A stretch of 41,076 bases of DNA from an uncultured Ruminococcus sp. (GTDB lineage: Bacteria; Bacillota; Clostridia; Oscillospirales; Acutalibacteraceae). Within the stretch, counting starts at the first letter, position 1. Each line of letters opens with the position of its first letter. The notes beneath the pieces were generated by a model. That model ran no database searches. It worked only from the letters and a program-made list of their open reading frames with translations, and was not told the origin of the DNA. The position numbers and the translations under genes were made by a program. The stretch covers positions 1-41,076 of the forward strand of contig CADANT010000011.1 of the NCBI GenBank assembly GCA_902789345.1, written 5' to 3'. Below are positions 34,255-41,076 of this stretch, one piece after another.

Positions 34255-34291
34255 AAACGGTCTTAATCCTATATGGGTTAAGGCCGTTTTT
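34255..34291 (+). terminator. Intrinsic terminator of the amylase unit
   Basis: A 15-bp stem with two G-U pairs (34255-34269 with 34275-34289) and loop TATAT runs directly into a five-T tract (34287-34291). Confidence 0.92.
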
Positions 34292-34601
34292 AAATAGGCA
34301 TATTACAAAAGTCCAAAGGCGTAAAAGCATAATGTAATAAGCCGCTGTTGTTAATTATACTAATTATCAATTAAACGCTTCAGCAAGACACTGCCCAGCG
34401 GTGATACTTGTAATGATACTTTGAGAGGGGTTTTGGCTAACCACAGTAGTTGGTTTTGTTAAAGTGATTTATTGGATTTTAGTATTAGTAGTAGAAATAA
34501 AATTATAATTAAAAGATTTTTGCTTGTGTAGGTTTTTAATTTTGATTATGATATATAGTGTTGTATTTTACAAATTGCCCAAGGGCAGAGGAGGAAGAAT
34601 T
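34292..34601 (+). other. Intergenic region with a candidate promoter for the split-barrel gene
   Basis: About 310 AT-rich bases without a convincing gene. TTGTGT (34524-34529), 17 nt, then TATGAT (34547-34552) forms a plausible promoter ending about 50 nt before TTG 34602. It overlaps the earlier in-frame start at 34524, arguing against that start. Confidence 0.5.
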
Positions 34602-35087
34602 TTGAGAAGAAAAGACAGACAGGTTACAAACCAAGATGAGATTATTGACATTATTAAACGATGTGATGTATGCCGTTTGGCATTGAATACAGATACTTTC
34701 CCATACATAGTACCGCTGAATTTTGGCTTTACCGTAGATAACTGCGGCACTATAACCCTTTATTTTCACGGTGCAAAACAGGGTGAAAAGCATATTTTAA
34801 TCCAAAAGGACAACAGAGCAGCCTTTGAAATGGACTGTAGCCACCGGCTTATTCCGCAAACTAACGGCAACAGCTGTAGCTGTACTATGAATTACGAAAG
34901 CGTTGTGGGTACAGGAAAAATAGAATATGTTGCCGACAACGAAAAGGAAAAGGCTCTTGCTGTACTTATGAATCACTACCACACTGAGCAGAAGTATAGC
35001 TTTAATAAAAATATGGTTGACAATACAGCAGTTTTTAAGCTGACAGTACAGCATATTACTGCTAAAAGGAGAGATGGATTGGCTTAA
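34602..35087 (+). CDS. Pyridoxamine 5'-phosphate oxidase-like flavin split-barrel protein (NimA-like)
   Basis: The 161-residue protein of the FMN-binding split-barrel superfamily opens with the NimA-like pattern MRRKDRQVTNQDEIIDI, followed by CDVCRLAL, YIVPLNFGF, LYFHGAKQGEKHILI and a C-terminal AVFKLTVQHITAK strand. Relatives include nitroimidazole-resistance proteins and general flavin-dependent reductases; the substrate is unknown. The start is taken as TTG 34602 because GGAGG lies 7 nt upstream. The upstream start at 34524 would add 26 residues absent from the family. It interrupts the starch genes and has no obvious link to starch. Confidence 0.87.
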   Translation: MRRKDRQVTNQDEIIDIIKRCDVCRLALNTDTFPYIVPLNFGFTVDNCGTITLYFHGAKQGEKHILIQKDNRAAFEMDCSHRLIPQTNGNSCSCTMNYESVVGTGKIEYVADNEKEKALAVLMNHYHTEQKYSFNKNMVDNTAVFKLTVQHITAKRRDGLA

Positions 35088-35419
35088 TTAGGACTTAATT
35101 TTGTGAATAATGCACAAACAAGTTGGCTTTATTTCTGCGACAAGAGTTAGTGAAAACAAATCCCCTATGGCGAAAAATGTCGAAATTTGGTGGTAAAATA
35201 TATTTACAGGTAATATAAGGTAAATAATTTTAGAACAGTTTTTTTATTTATATACTTTTAGATCGGTAAAATAATTGCCGCCGAAATTTTTAAATTCTAA
35301 AGAACCGCTTGCTTAAATAAAGGCACATTTTTATGGAGAGTGGGGACGGTGTTAGATGTTGAGGCGATTTTCTGCTTTTACCGATTTCAGGTGTTAGTTT
35401 GGTTTAGGGGAACGGTTTT
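35088..35419 (+). other. Long leader region upstream of the dockerin-propeller gene
   Basis: 332 bases with no gene. It contains two tandem Spo0A-box-like sites (35168-35184), a TAAAAT at 35194-35199 that could act as -10, and a 10-bp inverted repeat (35262-35271 with 35376-35385, ATCGGTAAAA) spanning about 104 nt. If transcription starts near 35206 the mRNA leader would be about 215 nt. I could not match it to a known riboswitch. Confidence 0.5.
35168..35184 (+). promoter_or_regulatory. Tandem Spo0A-box-like sites
   Basis: TGGCGAA (35168-35174) and TGTCGAA (35178-35184) are in the same orientation with 3 nt between. Both match the 0A-box consensus TGNCGAA, and the 10-bp period is that of the Spo0A dimer on tandem boxes in Bacillus subtilis. 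Binding is inferred, not shown. Confidence 0.45.
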
Positions 35420-36868
35420 ATGGGGAAAATTATAGGTTGTTTGGCTAAGTGTAAAAACCTTATGCTTTGCGTAGGCGTGTTGGCAGCTGCCTTTGCATTT
35501 TCTGTTGGTGCAAGTGTTTATGCTGCAAATAAACAGATTATAAATAATATGGGAGATAACGCAAGGCTTACAGTAAACGAAAGCGGTGCGTATGTTGTCA
35601 GCTACAACCACAGCAGTGTAGCTGTAAATTACATTACAGGTGAGGGTTGTGATACACGCCGTTTTAACACAGAGGGAGAAATAAAATATATTTATGTAGG
35701 TCAAAACTGTATTTACGCAATGTGCGTAAGCGGTGAACAAATCTACCTAAACTGTTATTTTTTCAGTAACGACTCGGTGTATTATTATCCCTTTAATAAT
35801 GTTAAAATTAACGGCAACTATAAATTTTGCGTAAGCAATGACCGTGTTTTCTTTGCTGAAAGCGGTGAAATTTCTACAATTTTTTACTGCTACTCTGTTT
35901 ATGGAGAATATCTTTACAGCTTTACTCTTGACCGAGTAACTGATTTTGCCATAAACCAAAGGGAGAACACACTGTTTATTTTGTCCCAAAGCAAAATATA
36001 TACCGTTAATGCCGCAGACAATAGTACGCCATTACTGCAAATGCAGACTAATGTTATGTATTCTGAAATATATGTAACAGATAATACTGTTTTTGATTAT
36101 GACGGCTGTATTGCCGATGTTGCCGCAGATGTGTTTATAGAAAGTGGTATACAGTGCGGGAAAATGAACGGCGGTGTAGTTAATAAATACTACTGTAGAT
36201 ATGCCAACGGCAAAATATACGGCTATGATGTAACCGGGGCTGAAAATATATTGTACAATACCGACTATACAGGTAATGCACAAATGTGCAGTTTTAATGA
36301 TAATCTTTACTTATTGTACGACGACGGCACCTTTGAGATAATAAACAGCAGTGAGCTTTCCTTTCCTGTAATTCCCACAGTACCTACGGAAAATCCGACA
36401 GCTGCAACAAAACCTCCTAAAAAGCCTGTTGTACCAACAGAGCCGGGCAGTGAACATACAGCCCGTATTTTTGCGGTAAACAGTTACAGTTTAGATGCCA
36501 AGCGTTCTATTATTTGGGATATACCTGCAGGTACAACAATAGCGCAGCTTAAAAACGGAATAACAGCAACCGGCTATGATGTTGAAATATACAGTAAAAG
36601 CAATGTAAAGAAAACAAGCGGCAAGGTGGGCACAGACTGTACTATGCGGCTTAAGCATAACGGCAGTGAATACGGGGCGTATAAGCTGTCAGTCTTAGGC
36701 GATTTGACAGGTGAGGGGAATATTAGCTCAAGTGACGCCGCAGCTTTAAGCGAATATTTTATGGAAAGCACTACATTAACAGAACCCCAGCTTTTGGCGG
36801 CGGACTGCAATAAGGACGGAAATGTAACAGGCGCAGACCTTGTAAAGCTGGCAAAAAATAATTTGTAA
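35420..36868 (+). CDS. Secreted dockerin protein with propeller-like ectodomain
   Basis: The 482-residue protein has a signal peptide or membrane anchor (about 12-36, ending VYAAN). Residues about 40-310 contain repeated short beta segments (for example YVGQNCIYAMC, YRFF-type and NDNLYLLYDDGTF) that suggest a beta-propeller. A Pro/Thr linker (about 318-345) follows, then a small domain (about 348-425) of the kind often found before dockerins. A C-terminal dockerin (about 427-482) has repeats GDLTGEGNISSSDA and DCNKDGNVTGADL. Loop 1 has Glu where Asp is usual, so calcium binding may be weaker. There is no enzyme motif. It is preceded by Spo0A-box-like sites and followed by sporulation-type microgenes. 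It may belong to the amylosome or to a separate cohesin partner. Function is unknown. Confidence 0.78.
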   Translation: MGKIIGCLAKCKNLMLCVGVLAAAFAFSVGASVYAANKQIINNMGDNARLTVNESGAYVVSYNHSSVAVNYITGEGCDTRRFNTEGEIKYIYVGQNCIYAMCVSGEQIYLNCYFFSNDSVYYYPFNNVKINGNYKFCVSNDRVFFAESGEISTIFYCYSVYGEYLYSFTLDRVTDFAINQRENTLFILSQSKIYTVNAADNSTPLLQMQTNVMYSEIYVTDNTVFDYDGCIADVAADVFIESGIQCGKMNGGVVNKYYCRYANGKIYGYDVTGAENILYNTDYTGNAQMCSFNDNLYLLYDDGTFEIINSSELSFPVIPTVPTENPTAATKPPKKPVVPTEPGSEHTARIFAVNSYSLDAKRSIIWDIPAGTTIAQLKNGITATGYDVEIYSKSNVKKTSGKVGTDCTMRLKHNGSEYGAYKLSVLGDLTGEGNISSSDAAALSEYFMESTTLTEPQLLAADCNKDGNVTGADLVKLAKNNL

Positions 36869-36922
36869 CCACTTAATGATAAATGCGTATTATGTAGTAA
36901 AAGTCTTAGGTGGTGAAAGGGT

Positions 36923-37069
36923 ATGCGACGCCCAAAAAAGAAATGCTGTAACGGTGGCTTAATATTTGGTATTGGATTACTTATAGGAACACTGCTTCCA
37001 TGTAGGTTTGTAGTAGTGATTTCCGCCGTTGTAATTTGCATATTGTCTTTATTTGCATTTAAACATTAA
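36923..37069 (+). CDS. Small membrane protein upstream of the SpoVM-like gene
   Basis: The 48-residue protein begins MRRPKKKCCNGG and continues as a hydrophobic stretch with a Pro-Cys-Arg break (residues 26-28), so it has one long or two short membrane segments. The Lys/Arg-rich N-terminus plus CC motif is a recurring style of clostridial microprotein. GGTGGTGAAAGGG precedes ATG 36923. The stop is 13 nt before the SpoVM-like start, so the two are probably co-transcribed. A role at the forespore membrane is only inferred from this neighbour. Confidence 0.68.
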   Translation: MRRPKKKCCNGGLIFGIGLLIGTLLPCRFVVVISAVVICILSLFAFKH

Positions 37070-37082
37070 TGGAGGTTATGTT

Positions 37083-37175
37083 ATGAAATTTGTAGTAATT
37101 GACAATCCAAAGTTCTGGGGCTTTATTTTAAGAAAAATATACGGCATAAAAAAGCTTGACCTTACACAAAACTAA
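37083..37175 (+). CDS. spoVM: SpoVM-like sporulation microprotein
   Basis: The 30-residue protein MKFVVIDNPKFWGFILRK...KKLDLTQN aligns with Bacillus subtilis SpoVM (26 residues). They share MKF at the start, PKF with Pro at position 9, a following G, I, R pattern on an amphipathic helix, a second G and a Lys/Asp-rich end. SpoVM senses the convex forespore membrane and nucleates coat assembly with SpoIVA. GGAGG lies 7 nt before ATG 37083. The length, the conserved Pro9 and the adjacent ribosome-binding site make the call good, although such short matches carry limited information. Confidence 0.8.
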   Translation: MKFVVIDNPKFWGFILRKIYGIKKLDLTQN

Positions 37176-37304
37176 GCAAGCACATATAAACTGAGGCTTG
37201 GCTGTTTATAAAATACAGCTTGCTTTAACAATGTAACCTAGACTTTTGCAAATGTTAAGCACCGCCAAGTGTAATATCAAAAAATATAATTAGCTCATAT
37301 ACAT

Positions 37305-37351
37305 AAAAACACAGAAAGCAGTTTAAACGGGTAAATGCTTTCTGTGTTTTT
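37305..37351. terminator. Bidirectional terminator between the SpoVM-like gene and rmuC
   Basis: A perfect 16-bp stem (37305-37320 with 37336-37351), A-rich on one side and T-rich on the other, so it works in both directions. It separates the converging SpoVM-like and rmuC genes. Confidence 0.92.
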
Positions 37352-37368
37352 CATTTGTGTATTTAACT

Positions 37369-38601
37369 TTAATCCCCAATGTCAGTATTGGATAAATCTG
37401 CAAGCCTGCGCTGTATTTGTCTGGTGCGTACACCTACAAGCTTATCAAGGTCACTGTTTACCTGGGTAATTCTGCGTTGGGTTTGAGTAAGTACCTCTTC
37501 AAAATTGTCAAATTCGGTTTTTACAGAGTTTAGCACCTGCCATACCTCGGTGCTTCTTTGCTGTACTGCCAAAGTTTTAAAGCCCATTTGCAGACTGTTC
37601 AGCAGTGCCGCCATTGTGCTGGGGCCGGCTATATTTACTTTGTATTCACGTTGAAGTGTTTCTACAAGTCCACGGCTTACTGCCTCGGCATATAGGCCCT
37701 CACAGGGCAGGAACATAATGGCAAAGTCTGTAGTTGCCGGTGGATTTATATATTTGTTGTGAATGTCCTTTGCTTCATTTTTCATGGTAGAAATAAGGTT
37801 TTTAACTGCGGCATTTATTTCTTCTTTATTGCCGTTTTCCTGGGCTGTTAATACAGCGTGGTAGGTGTCGGCAGGAAATTTGGAATCTATAGGCAGGTAC
37901 ACAAAGGAGTAGTTGTCGTTAGGAAGCTTTATAGCATACTCTACAGGGTTGCGTGTGCTTTTGTTGGTTACTACATTTTCCTGATACTGCTCAGGAGAGA
38001 GTATTTCTTTTAGTATAGCGCCTAACTGTATTTCGCCAAGCATACCTCTTGTTTTTACATTTGAAAGTACCTTTTTAAGGTCGCCTACTCCGGCGGCAAG
38101 GCTTTGCATTTCGCCTAAGCCCTTATATACCTGCTCCAGCCTTTGGTTTACAAGTGCAAAGGACTGCGTCATTTTGGCGTCAATAGTTTTTTGAAGCTCT
38201 TTATCAACAAGGTTGCGCATTTCGTCCAGCTTGCTGTTGTTGTCACGCTGAATATATTCCAGCCTTTTTTCTACAGCTTCACGAATATTGTTTAACTGTA
38301 TTTCGTTGTTGCTTGAAAAGCCTGATAAACGGTGTTCAAGCTGTTCAAGCCGCTTAATTTGTGCATTGTCGCTGTTCTCTTGCTTTTCGGCAAGCAGTTC
38401 AGCCATATTTTTAACCGAATTTGTAACCGTGGCATTCATTTCTATGCGGTTGTTTCTGTTTGTTTCGTCGATATAGGCTTTTATGTCCTCTGTGTTGCTG
38501 GCGTGGTCAGGCTTCTTTTTACTGTTTATGATAATTATTATATTTAAAATAAGTATTACAGCCAGCAAGACCATACATATTGCAATAAGTAGTACATCCA
38601 T
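37369..38601 (-). CDS. rmuC: RmuC family DNA recombination protein
   Basis: The 410-residue protein has an N-terminal membrane helix (about 4-27), a long coiled coil (about 40-170) and the RmuC nuclease-like core. Core motifs include GMLGEIQLGAILKEILSPEQY, LPIDSKFPADTY and FLPCEGLYAEAV, and the C-terminal GFKTLAVQQRSTEVWQ segment is present. RmuC limits DNA inversions at short inverted repeats in E. coli; the mechanism is not well defined. It is the second minus-strand gene after the S1-domain protein, about 53 nt away. Confidence 0.93.
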   Translation of the reverse strand: MDVLLIAICMVLLAVILILNIIIIINSKKKPDHASNTEDIKAYIDETNRNNRIEMNATVTNSVKNMAELLAEKQENSDNAQIKRLEQLEHRLSGFSSNNEIQLNNIREAVEKRLEYIQRDNNSKLDEMRNLVDKELQKTIDAKMTQSFALVNQRLEQVYKGLGEMQSLAAGVGDLKKVLSNVKTRGMLGEIQLGAILKEILSPEQYQENVVTNKSTRNPVEYAIKLPNDNYSFVYLPIDSKFPADTYHAVLTAQENGNKEEINAAVKNLISTMKNEAKDIHNKYINPPATTDFAIMFLPCEGLYAEAVSRGLVETLQREYKVNIAGPSTMAALLNSLQMGFKTLAVQQRSTEVWQVLNSVKTEFDNFEEVLTQTQRRITQVNSDLDKLVGVRTRQIQRRLADLSNTDIGD

Positions 38602-38654
38602 TTTTTATTACCCCACTTGTTTAGTATAAAACAAGTATATATTTATGGGGTTAA

Positions 38655-39617
38655 TTAGTCAACCGCTTCTGGCGTGGGTGTACCATTAGTTGTACAGCTG
38701 AATAAAGTTTCTATTACCTTGTCGCAGTTAGGCGGAGAGTACAAAAAGCTGTCCATATGGTTACCTGTAAAATAATATTTTGGCGGTGCCGGTTTATAGC
38801 GCTGTTCAAAAGTATCTATAATAATCAGCTTAATCTTCATACGCTCCGGTATAATGTTTTTAATGTATACGCTTGCCTGACTTCCCGGGGTAATGCCGTC
38901 CTTTATTTCTGCAAGACCGGCTATATTGGGGGTAAGCTCTACAAAAGCGCCGTATTGTTCAACTGTGCGTATAATGCCGGCTACTGTTTCGCCTACGCTG
39001 AAATTGCTTGCGTTTTCCTGCCAAGTACCCAGCAGTTCCTTGTGGGTTAGGCTTATTCTACCGTTTTCTATGCTTTTAACAACTGCCCGAATATCCATAC
39101 CTACGCTAAAGCGTTCCCGTGGGTGGTCTATTCTTGATACCGATATTGTGTCTATAGGAATCAGCGAAACTATACCACAGCCAACATCGGCAAATGCGCC
39201 AAACGGCTCCAGGTGCGTTATGCGGGCGTTAATAACATCGCCGCTGCTAAGGCTTGCTATGTACTGCTGCATACACCGCTGCTGTGCTTTACTTCGGGAT
39301 AGTATAGCAACAGTTGCTCCGTCTGTATTTTTCTTAAAATCGGTTATAATAAAGGAAACAGGCCTGTTTACTCTGGAAATAATGGCAATGTCACGCACCT
39401 TGCCCTCTTTAATTCCAAGAGCGCCCTCCTCTCGAGGGATAATTCCTTTAATACAGCCCATATCTACAATTAAATTGTGCTCGGCGTCACATATTATAGC
39501 CCGTGCCTCAAGTATTTTTTCTTCAAAAAATGCCTCGTTTAAGGCGTTTATCGACTTAAAGCATCTGGCGTTTTCAGGCTTTTCTATGAGAATTCCCTCA
39601 GGATAAAATTCTATCAT
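38655..39617 (-). CDS. S1 RNA-binding domain protein (three S1 modules)
   Basis: The 320-residue protein has three S1-like OB-fold modules. The first (about 35-110) is degenerate. The second (127-194) is clear, with DVINARITHLEPFGAFADVG, IPIDTIS and GRISLTHKE. The third (207-268) has ETVAGIIRTVEQYGAFVELTPNIAGLAEI. It resembles the ribosomal-protein-S1-like proteins of Firmicutes and probably binds RNA or the ribosome. It is shorter than six-module E. coli S1. ATG 39617 is chosen because GGGAGGAAAG precedes it; the upstream TTG at 39632 is part of that site. Confidence 0.88.
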   Translation of the reverse strand: MIEFYPEGILIEKPENARCFKSINALNEAFFEEKILEARAIICDAEHNLIVDMGCIKGIIPREEGALGIKEGKVRDIAIISRVNRPVSFIITDFKKNTDGATVAILSRSKAQQRCMQQYIASLSSGDVINARITHLEPFGAFADVGCGIVSLIPIDTISVSRIDHPRERFSVGMDIRAVVKSIENGRISLTHKELLGTWQENASNFSVGETVAGIIRTVEQYGAFVELTPNIAGLAEIKDGITPGSQASVYIKNIIPERMKIKLIIIDTFEQRYKPAPPKYYFTGNHMDSFLYSPPNCDKVIETLFSCTTNGTPTPEAVD

Positions 39618-39873
39618 TTTCTTTCCTCCCAATTATTACAGCTAGGAAATTATATGCCGCAGTAAAAAAATTTATTCTATACTGTGGGGAAAATCCGTCC
39701 TTAAAATAATACAGGGCTTTCGGATTTTATGGCTTGTTGCCATAAATCAGGCTGTTTATTTAGGAAAAATAGGAAGAGTTTGTAAATTATCTTTTAAGTT
39801 TAAACAAACATATTGCATTAATTATGGTTTTATACTAAAATGAAGCTATGTTTTATGAAAAGAGGACTTATAA
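39618..39873. other. Divergent intergenic region
   Basis: 256 bases lie between the minus-strand S1 gene and the plus-strand PPIase gene. They contain inverted repeats (AAAATCCG 39690-39697 with CGGATTTT 39721-39728, and an 8-bp hairpin 39726-39746) and the PPIase promoter. No gene is seen. Confidence 0.5.
39813..39841 (+). promoter_or_regulatory. Promoter of the PPIase gene
   Basis: TTGCAT (39813-39818), 17 nt, then TAAAAT (39836-39841), followed 19 nt later by AGAGGA and the ATG at 39874. Confidence 0.65.
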
Positions 39874-40824
39874 ATGAAAAAAAATTATATTACAAAGATA
39901 TTATGCGCAGCTATGTGCGGCGTGTTGGCTGTAGCAGTTGCAGGCTGCGGCAACGGCGGCTCTGACAGCTCGTCAAACAGTTCGTCAAACAGTTCGTCTG
40001 CAACAGAGCAGGCAACAAGCACCGCCACATATGACGAAATAGATGTTAAGAAAACCTCACAAAAGGACGCTAAAATCTATAAGGATACCCAGCACGAGGT
40101 GGGCTACCAGCTGGACAAGCCTGAAAACGGCGAGGAAGTAGCAGTTATGCACACCACCAAGGGTGATATTTCACTAAGATTTTTCCCTGAGGCAGCGCCA
40201 AAGACTGTAGAGAATTTTGTTCAGCACGCAAAGGACGGTTACTACGACGGCTTAACATTCCACCGTGTTATAAAGGACTTTATGATTCAGGGCGGCGACC
40301 CTAAGGGTGACGGTACAGGCGGCGAAAGCATTTACGGCGACAGCTTTGAGGACGAATTCAGCGACCACCTGTTTAATATAAGAGGTTCTGTTTCTATGGC
40401 AAATTCAGGACAGGACACAAACGGAAGCCAGTTCTTTATTAACCAAGCAGGAGCTGACGCATTTAAAACCAACGGCGGTTGGGAGGCTCTTGAAAAACAG
40501 TGGAAAGATCAGGCATACCCAATGCTTTGCCAGTACTACGGTACAGATAATTACAGCCAGTTTGTTTCTTATTACGGTGCATATATGCTTGATACCGACC
40601 TTATCAGCAACGAGGTGAAATCTCTGTACGAGAAAAACGGCGGTAACCCGTCATTGGACGGTGCCTTTAGCGCAGTAGACAGAGGTCATACCGTATTTGC
40701 ACAGGTTTATGACGGTATGGATGTTGTTGATAAAATAGCCTCTGTAGAAACAGATACATCTAACAACAAGCCAAAGGAAGATGTTAAGATAAAGAGCATT
40801 GACATTACTACCTACCAAGGCTGA
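39874..40824 (+). CDS. Cyclophilin-type peptidyl-prolyl isomerase lipoprotein
   Basis: The 316-residue protein has a lipoprotein signal with lipobox VAGC (Cys25), then a Ser/Asn-rich linker (about 28-50) and a cyclophilin domain (about 92-316). Its core motifs are intact: [22 protein letters not shown] with the catalytic Arg, [16 protein letters not shown] and [17 protein letters not shown]. About 67 residues (ADAFKTNGG to NGGNPS) are inserted between these last two motifs. The enzyme should speed proline isomerisation in proteins folding outside the membrane, alongside SecYEG-exported enzymes. It is monocistronic, with its own promoter and terminator. Confidence 0.93.
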   Translation: MKKNYITKILCAAMCGVLAVAVAGCGNGGSDSSSNSSSNSSSATEQATSTATYDEIDVKKTSQKDAKIYKDTQHEVGYQLDKPENGEEVAVMHTTKGDISLRFFPEAAPKTVENFVQHAKDGYYDGLTFHRVIKDFMIQGGDPKGDGTGGESIYGDSFEDEFSDHLFNIRGSVSMANSGQDTNGSQFFINQAGADAFKTNGGWEALEKQWKDQAYPMLCQYYGTDNYSQFVSYYGAYMLDTDLISNEVKSLYEKNGGNPSLDGAFSAVDRGHTVFAQVYDGMDVVDKIASVETDTSNNKPKEDVKIKSIDITTYQG

Positions 40825-40841
40825 TTAGTAAAGAATAATAT

Positions 40842-40897
40842 GCCTCTGTAAGAGCTTTTGTATGTTAAATAATACAAAGGCCTTACAGAGGCTTTTT
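40842..40897 (+). terminator. Intrinsic terminator of the PPIase gene
   Basis: A long imperfect stem of about 20 bp (40842-40863 with 40872-40892, one small internal mismatch) runs into TTTTT (40893-40897). Confidence 0.93.
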
Positions 40898-40978
40898 GCT
40901 TTATATCGTTAAAATTTGCTGCTGCAAATATAATTACAGCAATGTGTTTTTAGTGTAGTCAGATATAAAAAATAATAT

Positions 40979-41076
40979 GGCTCTATAATAAAAGTTGGGG
41001 TAAGGAAAAGAGCCTACAAAATAAATTATAAAAAAATAAAAAAAGTAGAGCATATTTTTCCGGAATCCGTTAAAAT
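40979..41076 (+). mobile_element. End of a second insertion sequence (ISL3-like), body lies right of the window
   Basis: The terminus GGCTCT at 40979-40984, followed by AGTTGGGGTAA, matches the reverse complement of the left-hand end at 98. A GGCTCT/AGAGCC inverted pair (40979-40984 with 41009-41014) lies within the first 36 bases. Internal sequences diverge from the left copy after about 25 bases, so the two elements are related but not identical. No transposase is visible before the window ends. Confidence 0.5.

Noticed and set aside
35206-35419. Known riboswitch in the leader of the dockerin-propeller gene
   Set aside because: I could not match the sequence to c-di-GMP, c-di-AMP or other familiar riboswitch cores by eye; only the inverted repeat is supported.
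21978-36868. Recent horizontal transfer of the starch locus
   Set aside because: Codon choice and base composition look like the neighbouring housekeeping genes, and no integrase, tRNA or direct repeats flank it directly; the IS ends are 4 kb and 20 kb away.

Overview
The window looks like chromosomal DNA of a Gram-positive, spore-forming, starch-degrading gut Clostridia bacterium, most likely a Ruminococcus close to R. bromii. The grounds are an AT-rich base composition with Clostridia-style genes, strong AGGAGG ribosome-binding sites, a SpoVM-like microgene, and a secreted starch system built from GH13 enzymes, CBM26-type starch-binding modules and type I dockerins. That combination is the hallmark of the R. 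bromii amylosome. The species is inferred, not proven.

Layout. 1-98: end of an insertion sequence (ISL3-like) that lies mostly outside the window. 194-3485 (minus): operon of two rRNA methyltransferases (RsmB/F family, RsmA/KsgA) and a degenerate Cys/Met-metabolism PLP-fold protein with no catalytic lysine. 3566-3763: a 65-residue protein that is 86% Asn+Gln. 3907-4557 (minus): LUD-domain protein. 4720-10566: aspS-gatC-gatA-gatB, then a membrane protein with Gln/Asn-rich tails, closed by a terminator. 10948-18291: radC, uvrB, a divergent type IIA topoisomerase pair (parE/parC-like) and secG. 18708-20276 (minus): HAD hydrolase and a lipoprotein. 20448-21728: enolase.

21978-36868 is the accessory highlight, a starch locus: a membrane-anchored type I pullulanase; a second pullulanase with an internal dockerin and starch-binding modules; a non-catalytic CBM26/Ig-like/dockerin protein; two tandem paralogous CBM26 alpha-amylases without dockerins; a flavin split-barrel protein; and a dockerin protein with a propeller-like ectodomain, preceded by tandem Spo0A-box-like sites. 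36923-37175 holds two microgenes, the second a SpoVM homologue. 37369-39617 (minus): rmuC and a triple-S1-domain protein. 39874-40824: a cyclophilin-type PPIase lipoprotein. 40979-41076: a second insertion-sequence end, inverted relative to the first.

How the parts work together. The starch enzymes separate debranching (pullulanases) from alpha-1,4 cleavage (amylases). They also differ in location: membrane-anchored, dockerin-docked, or free. No cohesin/scaffoldin, sugar transporter or regulator lies in the window, so those partners must be elsewhere. AspRS carries a residue typical of non-discriminating enzymes, which fits the adjacent GatCAB amidotransferase converting Asp-tRNA(Asn) and Glu-tRNA(Gln). 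Two extremely Asn/Gln-rich genes sit on either side of that amidotransferase module, one apparently within its operon. No tRNA, rRNA, CRISPR array or prophage was recognised.
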